Shown: positions 8,588 through 16,400 of the stretch, piece by piece
Layout: the number at the start of each line of letters is the position of its first letter
Numbering within the stretch: the first letter of the stretch is position 1
DNA from: Pseudomonadota bacterium
Lineage (GTDB): Bacteria > Myxococcota_A > UBA796 > CAJQPC01
DNA: 64,000 nucleotides
Assembly (NCBI GenBank): GCA_024228935.1
Contig: JAAESX010000091.1
Span: 1-64,000 of the forward strand
Reading direction: 5' to 3'
Notes under the pieces: generated by a model
Databases searched by the model: none
What the model was told of the DNA's origin: nothing
The model's input: the letters and a program-made list of their open reading frames with translations, nothing else
Made by a program: the position numbers and the translations under genes

Positions 8588-9955
8588 TCAGTCCCCGATT
8601 CCGAAGTCACGGATCTTGTACACCAGCGCCTTGTACGAGATATCCAGCACCTTCGCAGCGCGTGTGCGATTTCCCCCGGTCTGTTCGAGCGCCTTGATGA
8701 TGAGCTCGCGCTCGAGCTGGGCCACCCGGAGCTTGATGGAGAGGACCTCGTCCGTCAGCTCGGCGGACTTGCCATCGACGACGTCCGGCGGCAGATCCTC
8801 GACGTCGATGACGTCTCCCTCGCACATCAGGGCTGCGCGCTCCATCACGTTCTCGAGCTGGCGCACGTTTCCTGGCCAGCTGAACCGCACGAGCGCCCGC
8901 ACCGCAGCGGGTGACACCGAGCGGACGCGCTTGTCGAAGCGCTCGTTGAAGGCCTCGAGGAAGTGGTTGGCGAGCTCGGGCACGTCCTCGGTGCGCTCGC
9001 GCAGCGGGGGCATTCGAAGCCGAACGACGTTGAGCCGGTAGAAGAGGTCGTCCCGGAAGTCACCGTCCGCCACCGCGACCTCGAGATCCCGGGCCGTGGC
9101 GGCCACGACCCGGACATCGACGCCCACGTCCTTCGAGCCGCCGACGCGCCGCAGCACGTGCTCCTGCAAGACGCGGAGGAGCTTGACCTGCAGCCCCTTG
9201 GGCATCTCGCCGATCTCGTCCAGCAACAGGGTCCCGCCGTGGGCCTGCTCGAACAGCCCAGCCCGCTCACGGACCGCGCCGGTGAAGGCGCCGCGCACAT
9301 GGCCGAAGAGCTCGCTCTCCAGCAGGTTCTCGGGGATGGCGCCACAGTTCACGGCCACGAACGGGCGGTCCTTCCGGTCGGACAGCGCGTGGATCGAGCG
9401 CGCGACGAGCTCCTTCCCGCTACCGCTCTCGCCCGTGATCAGGACGGTACTCGGGTAGGCCGCGACCTTCCGGACCGTGTCCGAGAGCTTCCGCATCGCG
9501 CGGGAGCTGCCGACCATGCCCTCGAGCGTCCTCCCCCTCATCTGCGCGCGGAGCTGGTCGTTCTCGAGCGCGAGCCGCTCGCGCTCCTCGACCTTGCGGA
9601 GCGTGAGCAGGATCTCGTCGGGCTTGAACGGCTTGTTCACGTAGTCGTAGGCGCCGCGCTTCATCGCCTCGAGCGCCAGGTCGTTGCTGCCGTAGGCGCT
9701 CATCATCACGGTGTGGATGCGCCGGCGACGCTCGCCCAGCCCGTCGAGGAAGCCCAGGCCGTCGAGCCGCGGCATGCGCACGTCACACAGCACCAGCGAG
9801 AGGTCTTCCTCTCGGTCGAGGAGCTCCAGCGCTTCCGCTCCGTTCGACGCCGTGAGCACCTCGTACCCCGCCCGACCGAGGATGACCCCGAGCATGTGAC
9901 GGAGCGACTCCTCGTCGTCGACGACCAGGACGCGGCGTGCCGGGGCGGTGCCCAT
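8588..9955 (-). CDS. NtrC-family sigma54 response regulator, PilR-like
   Basis: 455-aa activator with all three expected domains. The receiver occupies residues 8-125, with acidic residues DDE near 13-15, phosphoacceptor Asp58 in LVLCDVRMP and Lys108 in VNKPF. The AAA+ domain spans about 150-380, with Walker A GESGSGKE (175-182) and the sigma54-contacting GAFTGA loop (222-227). A Fis-type HTH lies at the C-terminus (about 415-453: GGNRTRAAKVLDISYKALVY). Co-oriented with the pilins and directly abutting the TPR lipoprotein gene, it probably controls them as PilR controls pilin genes. No partner histidine kinase is present in the window. Confidence 0.85.
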   Translation of the reverse strand: MGTAPARRVLVVDDEESLRHMLGVILGRAGYEVLTASNGAEALELLDREEDLSLVLCDVRMPRLDGLGFLDGLGERRRRIHTVMMSAYGSNDLALEAMKRGAYDYVNKPFKPDEILLTLRKVEERERLALENDQLRAQMRGRTLEGMVGSSRAMRKLSDTVRKVAAYPSTVLITGESGSGKELVARSIHALSDRKDRPFVAVNCGAIPENLLESELFGHVRGAFTGAVRERAGLFEQAHGGTLLLDEIGEMPKGLQVKLLRVLQEHVLRRVGGSKDVGVDVRVVAATARDLEVAVADGDFRDDLFYRLNVVRLRMPPLRERTEDVPELANHFLEAFNERFDKRVRSVSPAAVRALVRFSWPGNVRQLENVMERAALMCEGDVIDVEDLPPDVVDGKSAELTDEVLSIKLRVAQLERELIIKALEQTGGNRTRAAKVLDISYKALVYKIRDFGIGD

Positions 9956-9993
9956 GCCGGCATCGTACCGCGAGAGGGCGGTAGGCTCGGCCG

Positions 9994-11247
9994 ATGGCGT
10001 CGGTCCTGCAGCTGGTCCACGGCTACCCCCCGCGGGAGGTCGCCGGGACCGAGGTCTACACGCAGCGCCTCACGGACGCGCTCGTCGCCCGCGGCTGGAC
10101 CGTCCACGTCGTGGCCGCGACGCGGGCTCCCGGACGGCGCCATGGGAGCGTGACCACCGAGACGCTGCCCGGAGGCGGAGACCTGGTCCGCGTGGTGAAC
10201 AACCTGCCCTGGCGCCCGCTCGGGAATGGGGAGAAGGACTCGCTGATCGAAGGCCGCGTCCGCTCGACCATCCACGGGCTCGGGCCCGACCTGGTGCACG
10301 TCCAGCACCTGCTCTTCTTGTCCGCACATCTGCACCTCAAGGTCCCGGCCGTCGGGACGCTGCACGACGCATGGGGATGGTGCGCGCGCGCCGGCAACCT
10401 CCTGAAGAACGGCGACGCCCCCTGCGCTGGCCCCGAGCCCGAGGCCTGCGCGACCTGCTACGCGTCCTTCTCACGCGGCAGCAGGATGGAGCACCAGCTG
10501 AGCGAGCTCGCGGGGCGGGCCAGCCGACTGATCGACCCGGACCGTCTCCACCGACTGTGGCGACACCTGCCGGCCAGCATCCGAAAGTTCCCGCGCAAGA
10601 GCAGCCCGATGGCGGCCTCGCCCGCCGACGTGAGGCACCGCCAGCGCGCCGTCGCCGCGGCGTTTCGGCGCCTCGACCGTCGGGTCGCCCCCAGCCGGTT
10701 CCTGGCCGCGCTCGCCGAGGAGAACGGCCTCGGAGCCACATCCCACCTCCCCCACGGCGTCGCTCCCGGCCCGGCCCGGGTCGGCGGCGGTCCGCTCGTG
10801 TTCGTCGGCAGCCTCGCGCCGCACAAGGGCCCGCATCTCGTGGCCGAGGCCTGCCGCGGGCTCGACCTGGAGATCTGGGGGCCGGCCACGGACGCCAGCT
10901 ACGCGGCCTCCCTGCCCAACGTGCAGGGCGCCCTCGCTCCCCAGGACGTGCCCGAGCTGCTCTCGCGGGCCTCGGCGCTGGTCATGGGCTCGATCTGGCC
11001 GGAGAACGCTCCGCTGATCGCGCTCGAGGCCCGAGCCTCGGGCTGTCCCGTCATCGCCCCGCGGATCGGCGGGCTCCCCGAGCTGATCGAGGACGGCGTC
11101 GACGGCTGGCTGTACGAGCCCGGCAACGTCCGGGACATGCGGCGCGCCGTGGATGCCGTGCTGGCTGCGCCACCGGTCCCGACGCCTCCCCTTCTCTTCG
11201 AGGAGCACGTCGACCGTGTCGAGGCCCTGTACCGGGAGGTCCTGTGA
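9994..11247 (+). CDS. GT4-family glycosyltransferase (copy 1)
   Basis: 417-aa retaining glycosyltransferase of the GT-B fold. The N-terminal acceptor domain starts VLQLVHGYPPREVAGTEVY, with the Gly-Gly-Thr-Glu-type loop replaced by AGTE. The C-terminal domain has the E-x7-E signature of GT4 (ENAPLIALE) followed by GCPVIAP and GGLPELI. A Cys group after the TLHD motif (WCARAG, APCAGPEPEACATC) is shared with the next gene and could bind metal or form disulfides. Likely builds an envelope or secreted glycan; the substrate is unknown. Divergent from the response regulator across 38 bp, and its stop overlaps the start of the next gene (GTGA). Confidence 0.82.
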   Translation: MASVLQLVHGYPPREVAGTEVYTQRLTDALVARGWTVHVVAATRAPGRRHGSVTTETLPGGGDLVRVVNNLPWRPLGNGEKDSLIEGRVRSTIHGLGPDLVHVQHLLFLSAHLHLKVPAVGTLHDAWGWCARAGNLLKNGDAPCAGPEPEACATCYASFSRGSRMEHQLSELAGRASRLIDPDRLHRLWRHLPASIRKFPRKSSPMAASPADVRHRQRAVAAAFRRLDRRVAPSRFLAALAEENGLGATSHLPHGVAPGPARVGGGPLVFVGSLAPHKGPHLVAEACRGLDLEIWGPATDASYAASLPNVQGALAPQDVPELLSRASALVMGSIWPENAPLIALEARASGCPVIAPRIGGLPELIEDGVDGWLYEPGNVRDMRRAVDAVLAAPPVPTPPLLFEEHVDRVEALYREVL

Positions 11248-12269
11248 GGGTCCTGCACGTGGTGCACGGCTCGCCGCGACTCGGGGCGGTCGGGGGCACC
11301 GAGCTCTACGTGGACGCGCTGGCTCGCGCGACCGGCGCCGACGTCGCCGTCCCTGGCACCGCAGGGCGCCTGGACGGTGACTACACAGTCTGGTCCGGCC
11401 CCCTGGGTGCGACCGCGCAGGCCGCCCGACCCGATGTCCTGCACGTCCATCACCTGGCCGGTCACGGCGTCCGAGTACCGCGCCTTCCCACCGTGATCAC
11501 CCTCCACGACTACCACCTGGTGTGTCTGCGCGGTCAGCTCGTCGACCACGCGGCGTCCGTGTGCGAGGGGCCTGGGCTCTTGCGCTGCCGGGCATGCGTC
11601 GGCTGGAGCCCTCCAAAGCTCGCGCTCCGAGCCCTTGCGGTGCGGGAGCTGGCTCGTCGCGCCCGCCTGCTGAGTCCCAGCCGGGACCTCGCGACCCGCA
11701 TGACCGGGTTCGGGCTCGGCGAGATCCATGTGCTCGACCTGCCGCTCGTCGACCCGGTGGAGACCGCGCCCGAGCCAGTCCCCGGGCCGGTCCGCTTCCT
11801 GTTCGTCGGCAGCCTCATCCCGACCAAAGGGCCCCACGTCCTGGCCCGTGCCATGGAAGGCCTCGAGGCGACCGCGACGATCTTCGGACCGGGCGAGGGC
11901 GACTACGTCGACCAGCTGCTGGCCGGCTTGCCGTCGAACACGCGGCACGGTGGCGTCTTCGGGCCCGCGGATCGATCCGCGGTCTTCGCCGAGCACGACG
12001 TCCTGGTCGTCCCCAGCACCTGGCACGAGAACAGTCCGCTCGTGGTCCGAGAGGCCATCGCCGCGGGCCTGCGGGTGGTGTGCAGCGACGTCGGCGGCAT
12101 CGCGGAGATCGACCCGACCGCGTGCCGCGTCCCCCCCGACGACGTCACAGCGCTGAGGGCCGCCCTGACCAGCGAAGTCGCCACCGGTCGTGGACGACGC
12201 GGTCCTCGCGCCTTTCCGATGCCCGAGCACCTGGCCGCCCTCGCCGTACACTACGCCGCATGCTCCTGA
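11244..12269 (+). CDS. GT4-family glycosyltransferase (copy 2)
   Basis: 341-aa GT-B glycosyltransferase and probable tandem paralogue of the preceding gene. It has the same N-terminal signature (VLHVVHGSPRLGAVGGTEL), the same Cys group (VCEGPGLLRCRAC) after TLHDYH, FVGSLIPTKGPH in the second domain, and E-x7-E as ENSPLVVRE. The GTG at 11244 overlaps the upstream stop and has GGGAGG before it; the longer open frame is a shadow of the upstream gene. Probably acts in the same glycan pathway. Confidence 0.8.
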   Translation: MRVLHVVHGSPRLGAVGGTELYVDALARATGADVAVPGTAGRLDGDYTVWSGPLGATAQAARPDVLHVHHLAGHGVRVPRLPTVITLHDYHLVCLRGQLVDHAASVCEGPGLLRCRACVGWSPPKLALRALAVRELARRARLLSPSRDLATRMTGFGLGEIHVLDLPLVDPVETAPEPVPGPVRFLFVGSLIPTKGPHVLARAMEGLEATATIFGPGEGDYVDQLLAGLPSNTRHGGVFGPADRSAVFAEHDVLVVPSTWHENSPLVVREAIAAGLRVVCSDVGGIAEIDPTACRVPPDDVTALRAALTSEVATGRGRRGPRAFPMPEHLAALAVHYAACS

Positions 12270-13210
12270 CCGCCTGGTTGTCCTTCGCCTCGGCCAACGA
12301 GGCCGCGTGTCGCACCTGCTGCGTGGAAGCCGGCGAGGACGTGTGCGCGCCGATGCTCCGCGTCGTGGGCGAGGAGTCGTCCGCTGCCGGGATGGCCGGC
12401 GACTGGAACGTGAAGGGCCTGTGGCTCCTCGGCTGCGACCACACCGCGTACTGGGACGCGACCGCGACGGGCTGGTTCGACCACCCGCCGGTCCCGGGCG
12501 AGGTCGCCACGGACGAGACCTCGAGCACAGCGCTCAAGTGCTTCGTCCAGAACTGCGGCTTCCCTGCCGGGCTCTGTCCTCGCGCCAACGGCACCTTCCC
12601 CGCGCTGAAGACGTGCAGCGACGAGCGAGAGATGGCGGACACGGATCTCGTGCCGAAGCTCGCAAGGCCCCAGCCGCTTCCCGTGGTCCGCGATGCTCCG
12701 CCCGCCCCGACGCGCGTCGTCATCGCGCAGCCTGAGCCCGCGCCCTCGCCGACCGTCGTGCGCACGACACCGAGCCCGCCGACCACGACCATCGATCTGT
12801 CCGTCCCCGCTGGCCCGATCCCGCCGTGCGAGACGCCGCCCGCCATGCAGCGGGAGTCCGCCAACCAGGTCAACCGCGGGAACGACAACGAGATCGCCGG
12901 TGACGACGAGGAGGCAGCAGGCGCCTACCGAGCCGCGCTCTCGCTCGACGCCTGCAACGTGCACGGCTGGGTCGCCCTCGGGAACCTCGCGAACCGGATG
13001 GGTGACGCCGGCGGCGCCGCCCGCGCTTTCGACAGCGCGCTCCTCCTGCAGCCCACGCACTACGGCGCCGCGGTCGGACTGGGCCGCGCGAGGGAGGCTC
13101 TCGGCGACCAGCACGGCGCCGCCGCCGCCTACCAGCAGGCGCTGGATGCACGCCCCGGACTGCCGGCCGCGCTCGATGGACTCGAGCGGGTCGGCGTGGC
13201 CCCGCGGTGA
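12260..13210 (+). CDS. Exported Cys-rich protein with C-terminal TPRs
   Basis: 316-aa protein of unknown function. The ATG at 12260 overlaps the end of the glycosyltransferase by 10 bp. A short signal peptide (LLTAWLSFASANEA) leads into a region with about nine Cys in the first 125 residues (CRTCC, LGCDH, KCFVQNCG, GLCPRANG, KTC). A Pro/Thr-rich linker follows (about 130-200), then two or three TPR units to the end (AAGAYRAALSLDACNVHGW, AARAFDSALLLQPTHYGA, AAAYQQALDARPGLPAA). The Cys number fits disulfides outside the cytoplasm. No family recognised for the Cys-rich part. Confidence 0.65.
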   Translation: MLLTAWLSFASANEAACRTCCVEAGEDVCAPMLRVVGEESSAAGMAGDWNVKGLWLLGCDHTAYWDATATGWFDHPPVPGEVATDETSSTALKCFVQNCGFPAGLCPRANGTFPALKTCSDEREMADTDLVPKLARPQPLPVVRDAPPAPTRVVIAQPEPAPSPTVVRTTPSPPTTTIDLSVPAGPIPPCETPPAMQRESANQVNRGNDNEIAGDDEEAAGAYRAALSLDACNVHGWVALGNLANRMGDAGGAARAFDSALLLQPTHYGAAVGLGRAREALGDQHGAAAAYQQALDARPGLPAALDGLERVGVAPR

Positions 13211-13255
13211 CCCCTGGACCCCTCCCCTCGCACACCTCCCGATAGAATCACGCCG

Positions 13256-14662
13256 ATGAGCCGACCCACCCCGCTGCAGATTCCCGCCGGCGCCCGCATC
13301 GATGTGGTCGAAGGCGGCCTCGCCATCCAGAGCGATGGGGACATCGTGCTCCATGGCGAGCACACGTTCGTCGAGGTCGTCAGCGAGCACGGCGACGTCA
13401 TCGTCGAGGGCTCGCTCACCTGCACGCGCGTGGTCGCCAACAACGGCTCGATCCGCATCACAGGCGCACTTCGGTGCGACGAGGCGCTCGCTCCAGCCGG
13501 CGATGTGCAGCTCGCCGGAACCATCGAGGCCCGCCTCCTGACAGGCGACGCCGTCGCGCTCGAAGGCACGGTCCGCGCAACGACCATCCTCGGCGGTTGC
13601 ATCCAGTTCGCGGCGGACCTGGTCGAGGCCAAGGGCGTCCAGGCCACCGAGTCGGTGCAGCTCGCGGCGGCCTCGTACACGGTCGAGGTCGTGCTCGCAC
13701 CGCGCGTCGAGATCGACGCGGCAGCCAGCGGCCGCATCAACGTGCTCGAGTGTCACAACGTTCCGTCGAAGAATGGACTCAAGGGCAAGTTCCGCCTCGG
13801 CGAGTACGCGGAGTTCACGGGCGTCGTGCCCGCCGAGTTCCTGGCCGAGCGTGGCGTCGAGCCCCTTGCCGACCAGGGCCTCACCGAGGACGTCACCGCC
13901 CCCGTCATGCGGAAGGCGCCCGAGCCCATCGCGCTCGAGGCAACCGTCGAGGCGCCCGCACCGGTGGTCGAAGAGCCCGTCGTCGAGGCCGCCGAAGAGC
14001 CGGTCACCGCGCCTGAGCCGACCCCGGTCCCAGACCCCGTCTTCGTGCCCGAGCCGACAGGGCCGCTGGACGAGGTCACCGACAGCATCACGGCCCGCCT
14101 CACGGGACCCATCCCCGACCTGCCCGAAGACCCCTTCGCCGAGCCCGAGGGCTTCGACGCGATCGACACGAACGAGGTGGAGGACGGGACGCGTCGCCTG
14201 GACTTCGACCTACCGGACGACATCCTCAAGGACGCCCCGCCCGAAGAAGCGCCGCTGCTCCCGCCCAACGTGGTCTCCGTGTCCATGGACGAGCTCATGG
14301 AGCTCGACATCGACTCGATCGAGTCCCTGGACGAGCCCCTCGACGAGCCGGACAGCCAGATGGAGATCATCGACGAGGACTCTATGCCTCCGACGCCGGC
14401 GCCGCTCATCCTCGATGAGTCGCAGCACCGCGAGCTCCAGTCGAGCATCGACCAGCTGAGCGCCGCGTATCCGCAGCGGGTCCCGCCTCAGGTCGCTCGG
14501 CTCCGGACGCTGGTCAACCAGTCGGAGTACCGCCTCGTACGTGACGAGCTGCCGGACCTCTTCAACGAGCTGTTGCGCGAGCACCTGGCGTCGTCGAACA
14601 AGCCGCAGCATCGGGTGTTCACCGGCTTTCAGCGCATCAACGAGATCGTGAAGGCCCTGTGA
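13256..14662 (+). CDS. Beta-solenoid (bactofilin/DUF342-like) repeat protein with acidic Pro-rich linker
   Basis: 468-aa hypothetical protein with three visible parts. Residues 1 to about 180 are short beta-strand repeats of roughly 15-20 residues (SDGDIVLHG, HGDVIVEGSL, NGSIRITGAL, GDVQLAGTI, GDAVALEGTV), the pattern of right-handed beta-solenoids in bactofilins and DUF342 proteins. Residues about 200-385 form an acidic, Pro/Val-rich, probably disordered linker. The last 80 residues are helical (HRELQSSIDQLSAAYPQR). There is no signal peptide, so it is likely cytoplasmic and may polymerise. Its stop overlaps the start of the HEAT-repeat gene (GTGA). Family assignment is by pattern only. Confidence 0.6.
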   Translation: MSRPTPLQIPAGARIDVVEGGLAIQSDGDIVLHGEHTFVEVVSEHGDVIVEGSLTCTRVVANNGSIRITGALRCDEALAPAGDVQLAGTIEARLLTGDAVALEGTVRATTILGGCIQFAADLVEAKGVQATESVQLAAASYTVEVVLAPRVEIDAAASGRINVLECHNVPSKNGLKGKFRLGEYAEFTGVVPAEFLAERGVEPLADQGLTEDVTAPVMRKAPEPIALEATVEAPAPVVEEPVVEAAEEPVTAPEPTPVPDPVFVPEPTGPLDEVTDSITARLTGPIPDLPEDPFAEPEGFDAIDTNEVEDGTRRLDFDLPDDILKDAPPEEAPLLPPNVVSVSMDELMELDIDSIESLDEPLDEPDSQMEIIDEDSMPPTPAPLILDESQHRELQSSIDQLSAAYPQRVPPQVARLRTLVNQSEYRLVRDELPDLFNELLREHLASSNKPQHRVFTGFQRINEIVKAL

Positions 14663-15879
14663 TCGCGCTCCTCGCGCTCCTGTTCGGCGCGGGTCTCGAC
14701 GACGAACAGGCGCGGGTGCTGGCCTACCGAGCGCTCGCCGAGTCGGGCGGTGTCGCGGCGGTCGAGCAGCTGACCGAGGCCATCGGGAAGGAGCAGGATC
14801 CGTCTGCGCGCGCCGCGGCCCAGGACGCGCTGGCGCGAATCGAGCTCGACGTCGCCGCGCTCGACCAGCTGCTCCAGGAGGGCAACGAGCTGGCCCGAGC
14901 CTGGGCAGCCCACCAGCTTGGACACTACGGCGGCAGCGTCGCGGCCGAGGCGCTGCTGGCGGCGGCCGACGACCCCTCGGCCCGGGTCCGCCGCGAGGTC
15001 TACGACAGCCTGGGGCGAAGCGACGACCCGCGCGCGCTCAACATCCTCCGCAAAGCGGCGGTCGCCGATGCCAGCGCGACGAACCGGGAGCTCGCCCAGT
15101 CCGCAGCGCTCGCCTCGATCGAGAACCGAGACGGCGTCGACGTCCCGCTCCAGCTGGCGCGACTGAAGAGCGGCACCCCCGGCGTGCGCATCCAAGCCGC
15201 AAAGACCCTGGGCGAGGCCGGCGACTGGCGCGCCGTGGACCCCCTCGTCGACGCGGCACAGACCGGCGAGGTCGAGCTGCGGAAGACCGCCCTCCTGGCG
15301 CTGGGCCACCTGGGCGACAAGCGGGCCGTGGAGCCCATCCGCGAGCTGGCCGTGGCCCAGTCCGGCCAGGTCCGGTACGCCGCCCTGGCCGCCCTCGCCT
15401 ACCTGGCCGACGAGTCCGCCACCCCGACGCTGGTCGCCCTGTGCGCCGATCCCGACGCCTCGACCCGTCAGCTCGCAGTGCGCGCGCTGGCGTGGACCGC
15501 GGCGCCCGGGACCGCCGAGCGCTTGCGCCCCCTGCTCGGTGACACGTCGGAGAACGTACGCGCCGAGGTCGTGCTGTCGCTGGGCGAGCTCGAGGAGCCC
15601 GAGCGCATCGAGGGCCTGGAGCAGGCGCTCGACGACGTCTCCCCCTTCGTCCGGTCCGAAGCGATGCGGCTCCTGGCCGCGACGGGCGCCGACGTCGACG
15701 ACCACTGTGTCCGCTTGCTGGAGGACCGGGATGCGCTGGTCCGCATCGCAGCGGCCGGCGCCTGTGCCGACCGGGGCGTCACGAGCGCCGTGCCTGCACT
15801 CCAGAAGCTCGCCTCGCGGACGCGCGACGACTCCGAGAAGACCTACTACGAGGACGCGCTCGCCAGGCTCAGCCCCTGA
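14659..15879 (+). CDS. HEAT-repeat protein
   Basis: 406-aa protein made almost entirely of HEAT/PBS-lyase-type helical repeats of about 31 residues, such as NELARAWAAHQLGHYGG, PSARVRREVYDSLGRSDD, GVRIQAAKTLGEAGDWRAV and SENVRAEVVLSLGELEEPE. HEAT solenoids serve as binding scaffolds; no catalytic motif is visible. The N-terminus is hydrophobic (MIALLALLFGAGL) and may be a signal peptide or anchor. The GTG start overlaps the upstream stop, so it is probably made together with the solenoid protein. Its 3' end overlaps the convergent PilZ gene by 11 bp. Confidence 0.75.
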   Translation: MIALLALLFGAGLDDEQARVLAYRALAESGGVAAVEQLTEAIGKEQDPSARAAAQDALARIELDVAALDQLLQEGNELARAWAAHQLGHYGGSVAAEALLAAADDPSARVRREVYDSLGRSDDPRALNILRKAAVADASATNRELAQSAALASIENRDGVDVPLQLARLKSGTPGVRIQAAKTLGEAGDWRAVDPLVDAAQTGEVELRKTALLALGHLGDKRAVEPIRELAVAQSGQVRYAALAALAYLADESATPTLVALCADPDASTRQLAVRALAWTAAPGTAERLRPLLGDTSENVRAEVVLSLGELEEPERIEGLEQALDDVSPFVRSEAMRLLAATGADVDDHCVRLLEDRDALVRIAAAGACADRGVTSAVPALQKLASRTRDDSEKTYYEDALARLSP

Positions 15880-16243
15880 GCGGCACCACGTTGTCGTCGT
15901 CGTAGGCGTCCATCAGCCGCTGGAGCGCACGGAGCTCGCTGCCCACCAGGGCGTCGAACTGGACGCCCATGCCCGGATTCATCGCCCCGGCCTCGGCCCG
16001 CGGGACCGACCAGCGCACCTCGCCCACGGTCTCGATCGGCTTCTTCCGGCCGGGCACAGAGAACCGCAGTCGAAACCGCGTGCCGATGTCCAGCGGCGTG
16101 TCCGTGGCGATGAACATCCCGCCGATCGACAGGTTCGCGGTGTAGTCCTCGAGGAACTCGGCGAGCGCCTCGTACTCGACCAGCACCCGAACGGGGAGCC
16201 GTCGCATCGTCCGGTGCTCGATGGTCTTCAGGGCTGCACTCAT
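15869..16243 (-). CDS. PilZ-domain protein
   Basis: 124-aa single-domain PilZ protein. The N-terminal Arg motif is RTMRRLPVRV and the second conserved motif is NLSIGGMFI (D/N-x-S-x-x-G), together forming the cyclic-di-GMP site in classical PilZ proteins. VQFDAL near the C-terminus ends the barrel. Stand-alone PilZ proteins relay c-di-GMP signals to motility or polysaccharide machinery; nearby pilus and glycosyltransferase genes make either plausible. It is divergent from the VWA lipoprotein gene. Confidence 0.82.
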   Translation of the reverse strand: MSAALKTIEHRTMRRLPVRVLVEYEALAEFLEDYTANLSIGGMFIATDTPLDIGTRFRLRFSVPGRKKPIETVGEVRWSVPRAEAGAMNPGMGVQFDALVGSELRALQRLMDAYDDDNVVPLRG

Positions 16244-16341
16244 GGGCTTCTCCTCGTGCCTGTCCTCTCGGCACGATCGGCCCGACGTTCAAGCGCCGCG
16301 ACGAAGCCGCGTCAAGGCCCCGTCAGACGGCTGCTGGCGCC

Positions 16342-16370
16342 TTGCACCCCCCACGAGCCACCCCTATGCT
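16342..16370 (+). promoter_or_regulatory. Candidate sigma70 promoter for the VWA lipoprotein operon
   Basis: TTGCAC (16342-16347) and TATGCT (16365-16370) are separated by exactly 17 bp in the 157-bp divergent gap. A strong Shine-Dalgarno site (AGGAGG, 16386-16391) follows 9 nt before the ATG at 16401. Each box is only a partial consensus match, so support comes mainly from spacing and position. Confidence 0.4.
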
Positions 16371-16400
16371 GTCGCAGCTTCACCTAGGAGGCCGAAACCC

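Noticed and set aside
8588..9955. A histidine kinase partner next to the response regulator
   Set aside because: The divergent neighbour is a glycosyltransferase and the downstream gene is a TPR lipoprotein; no HATPase motif is near.
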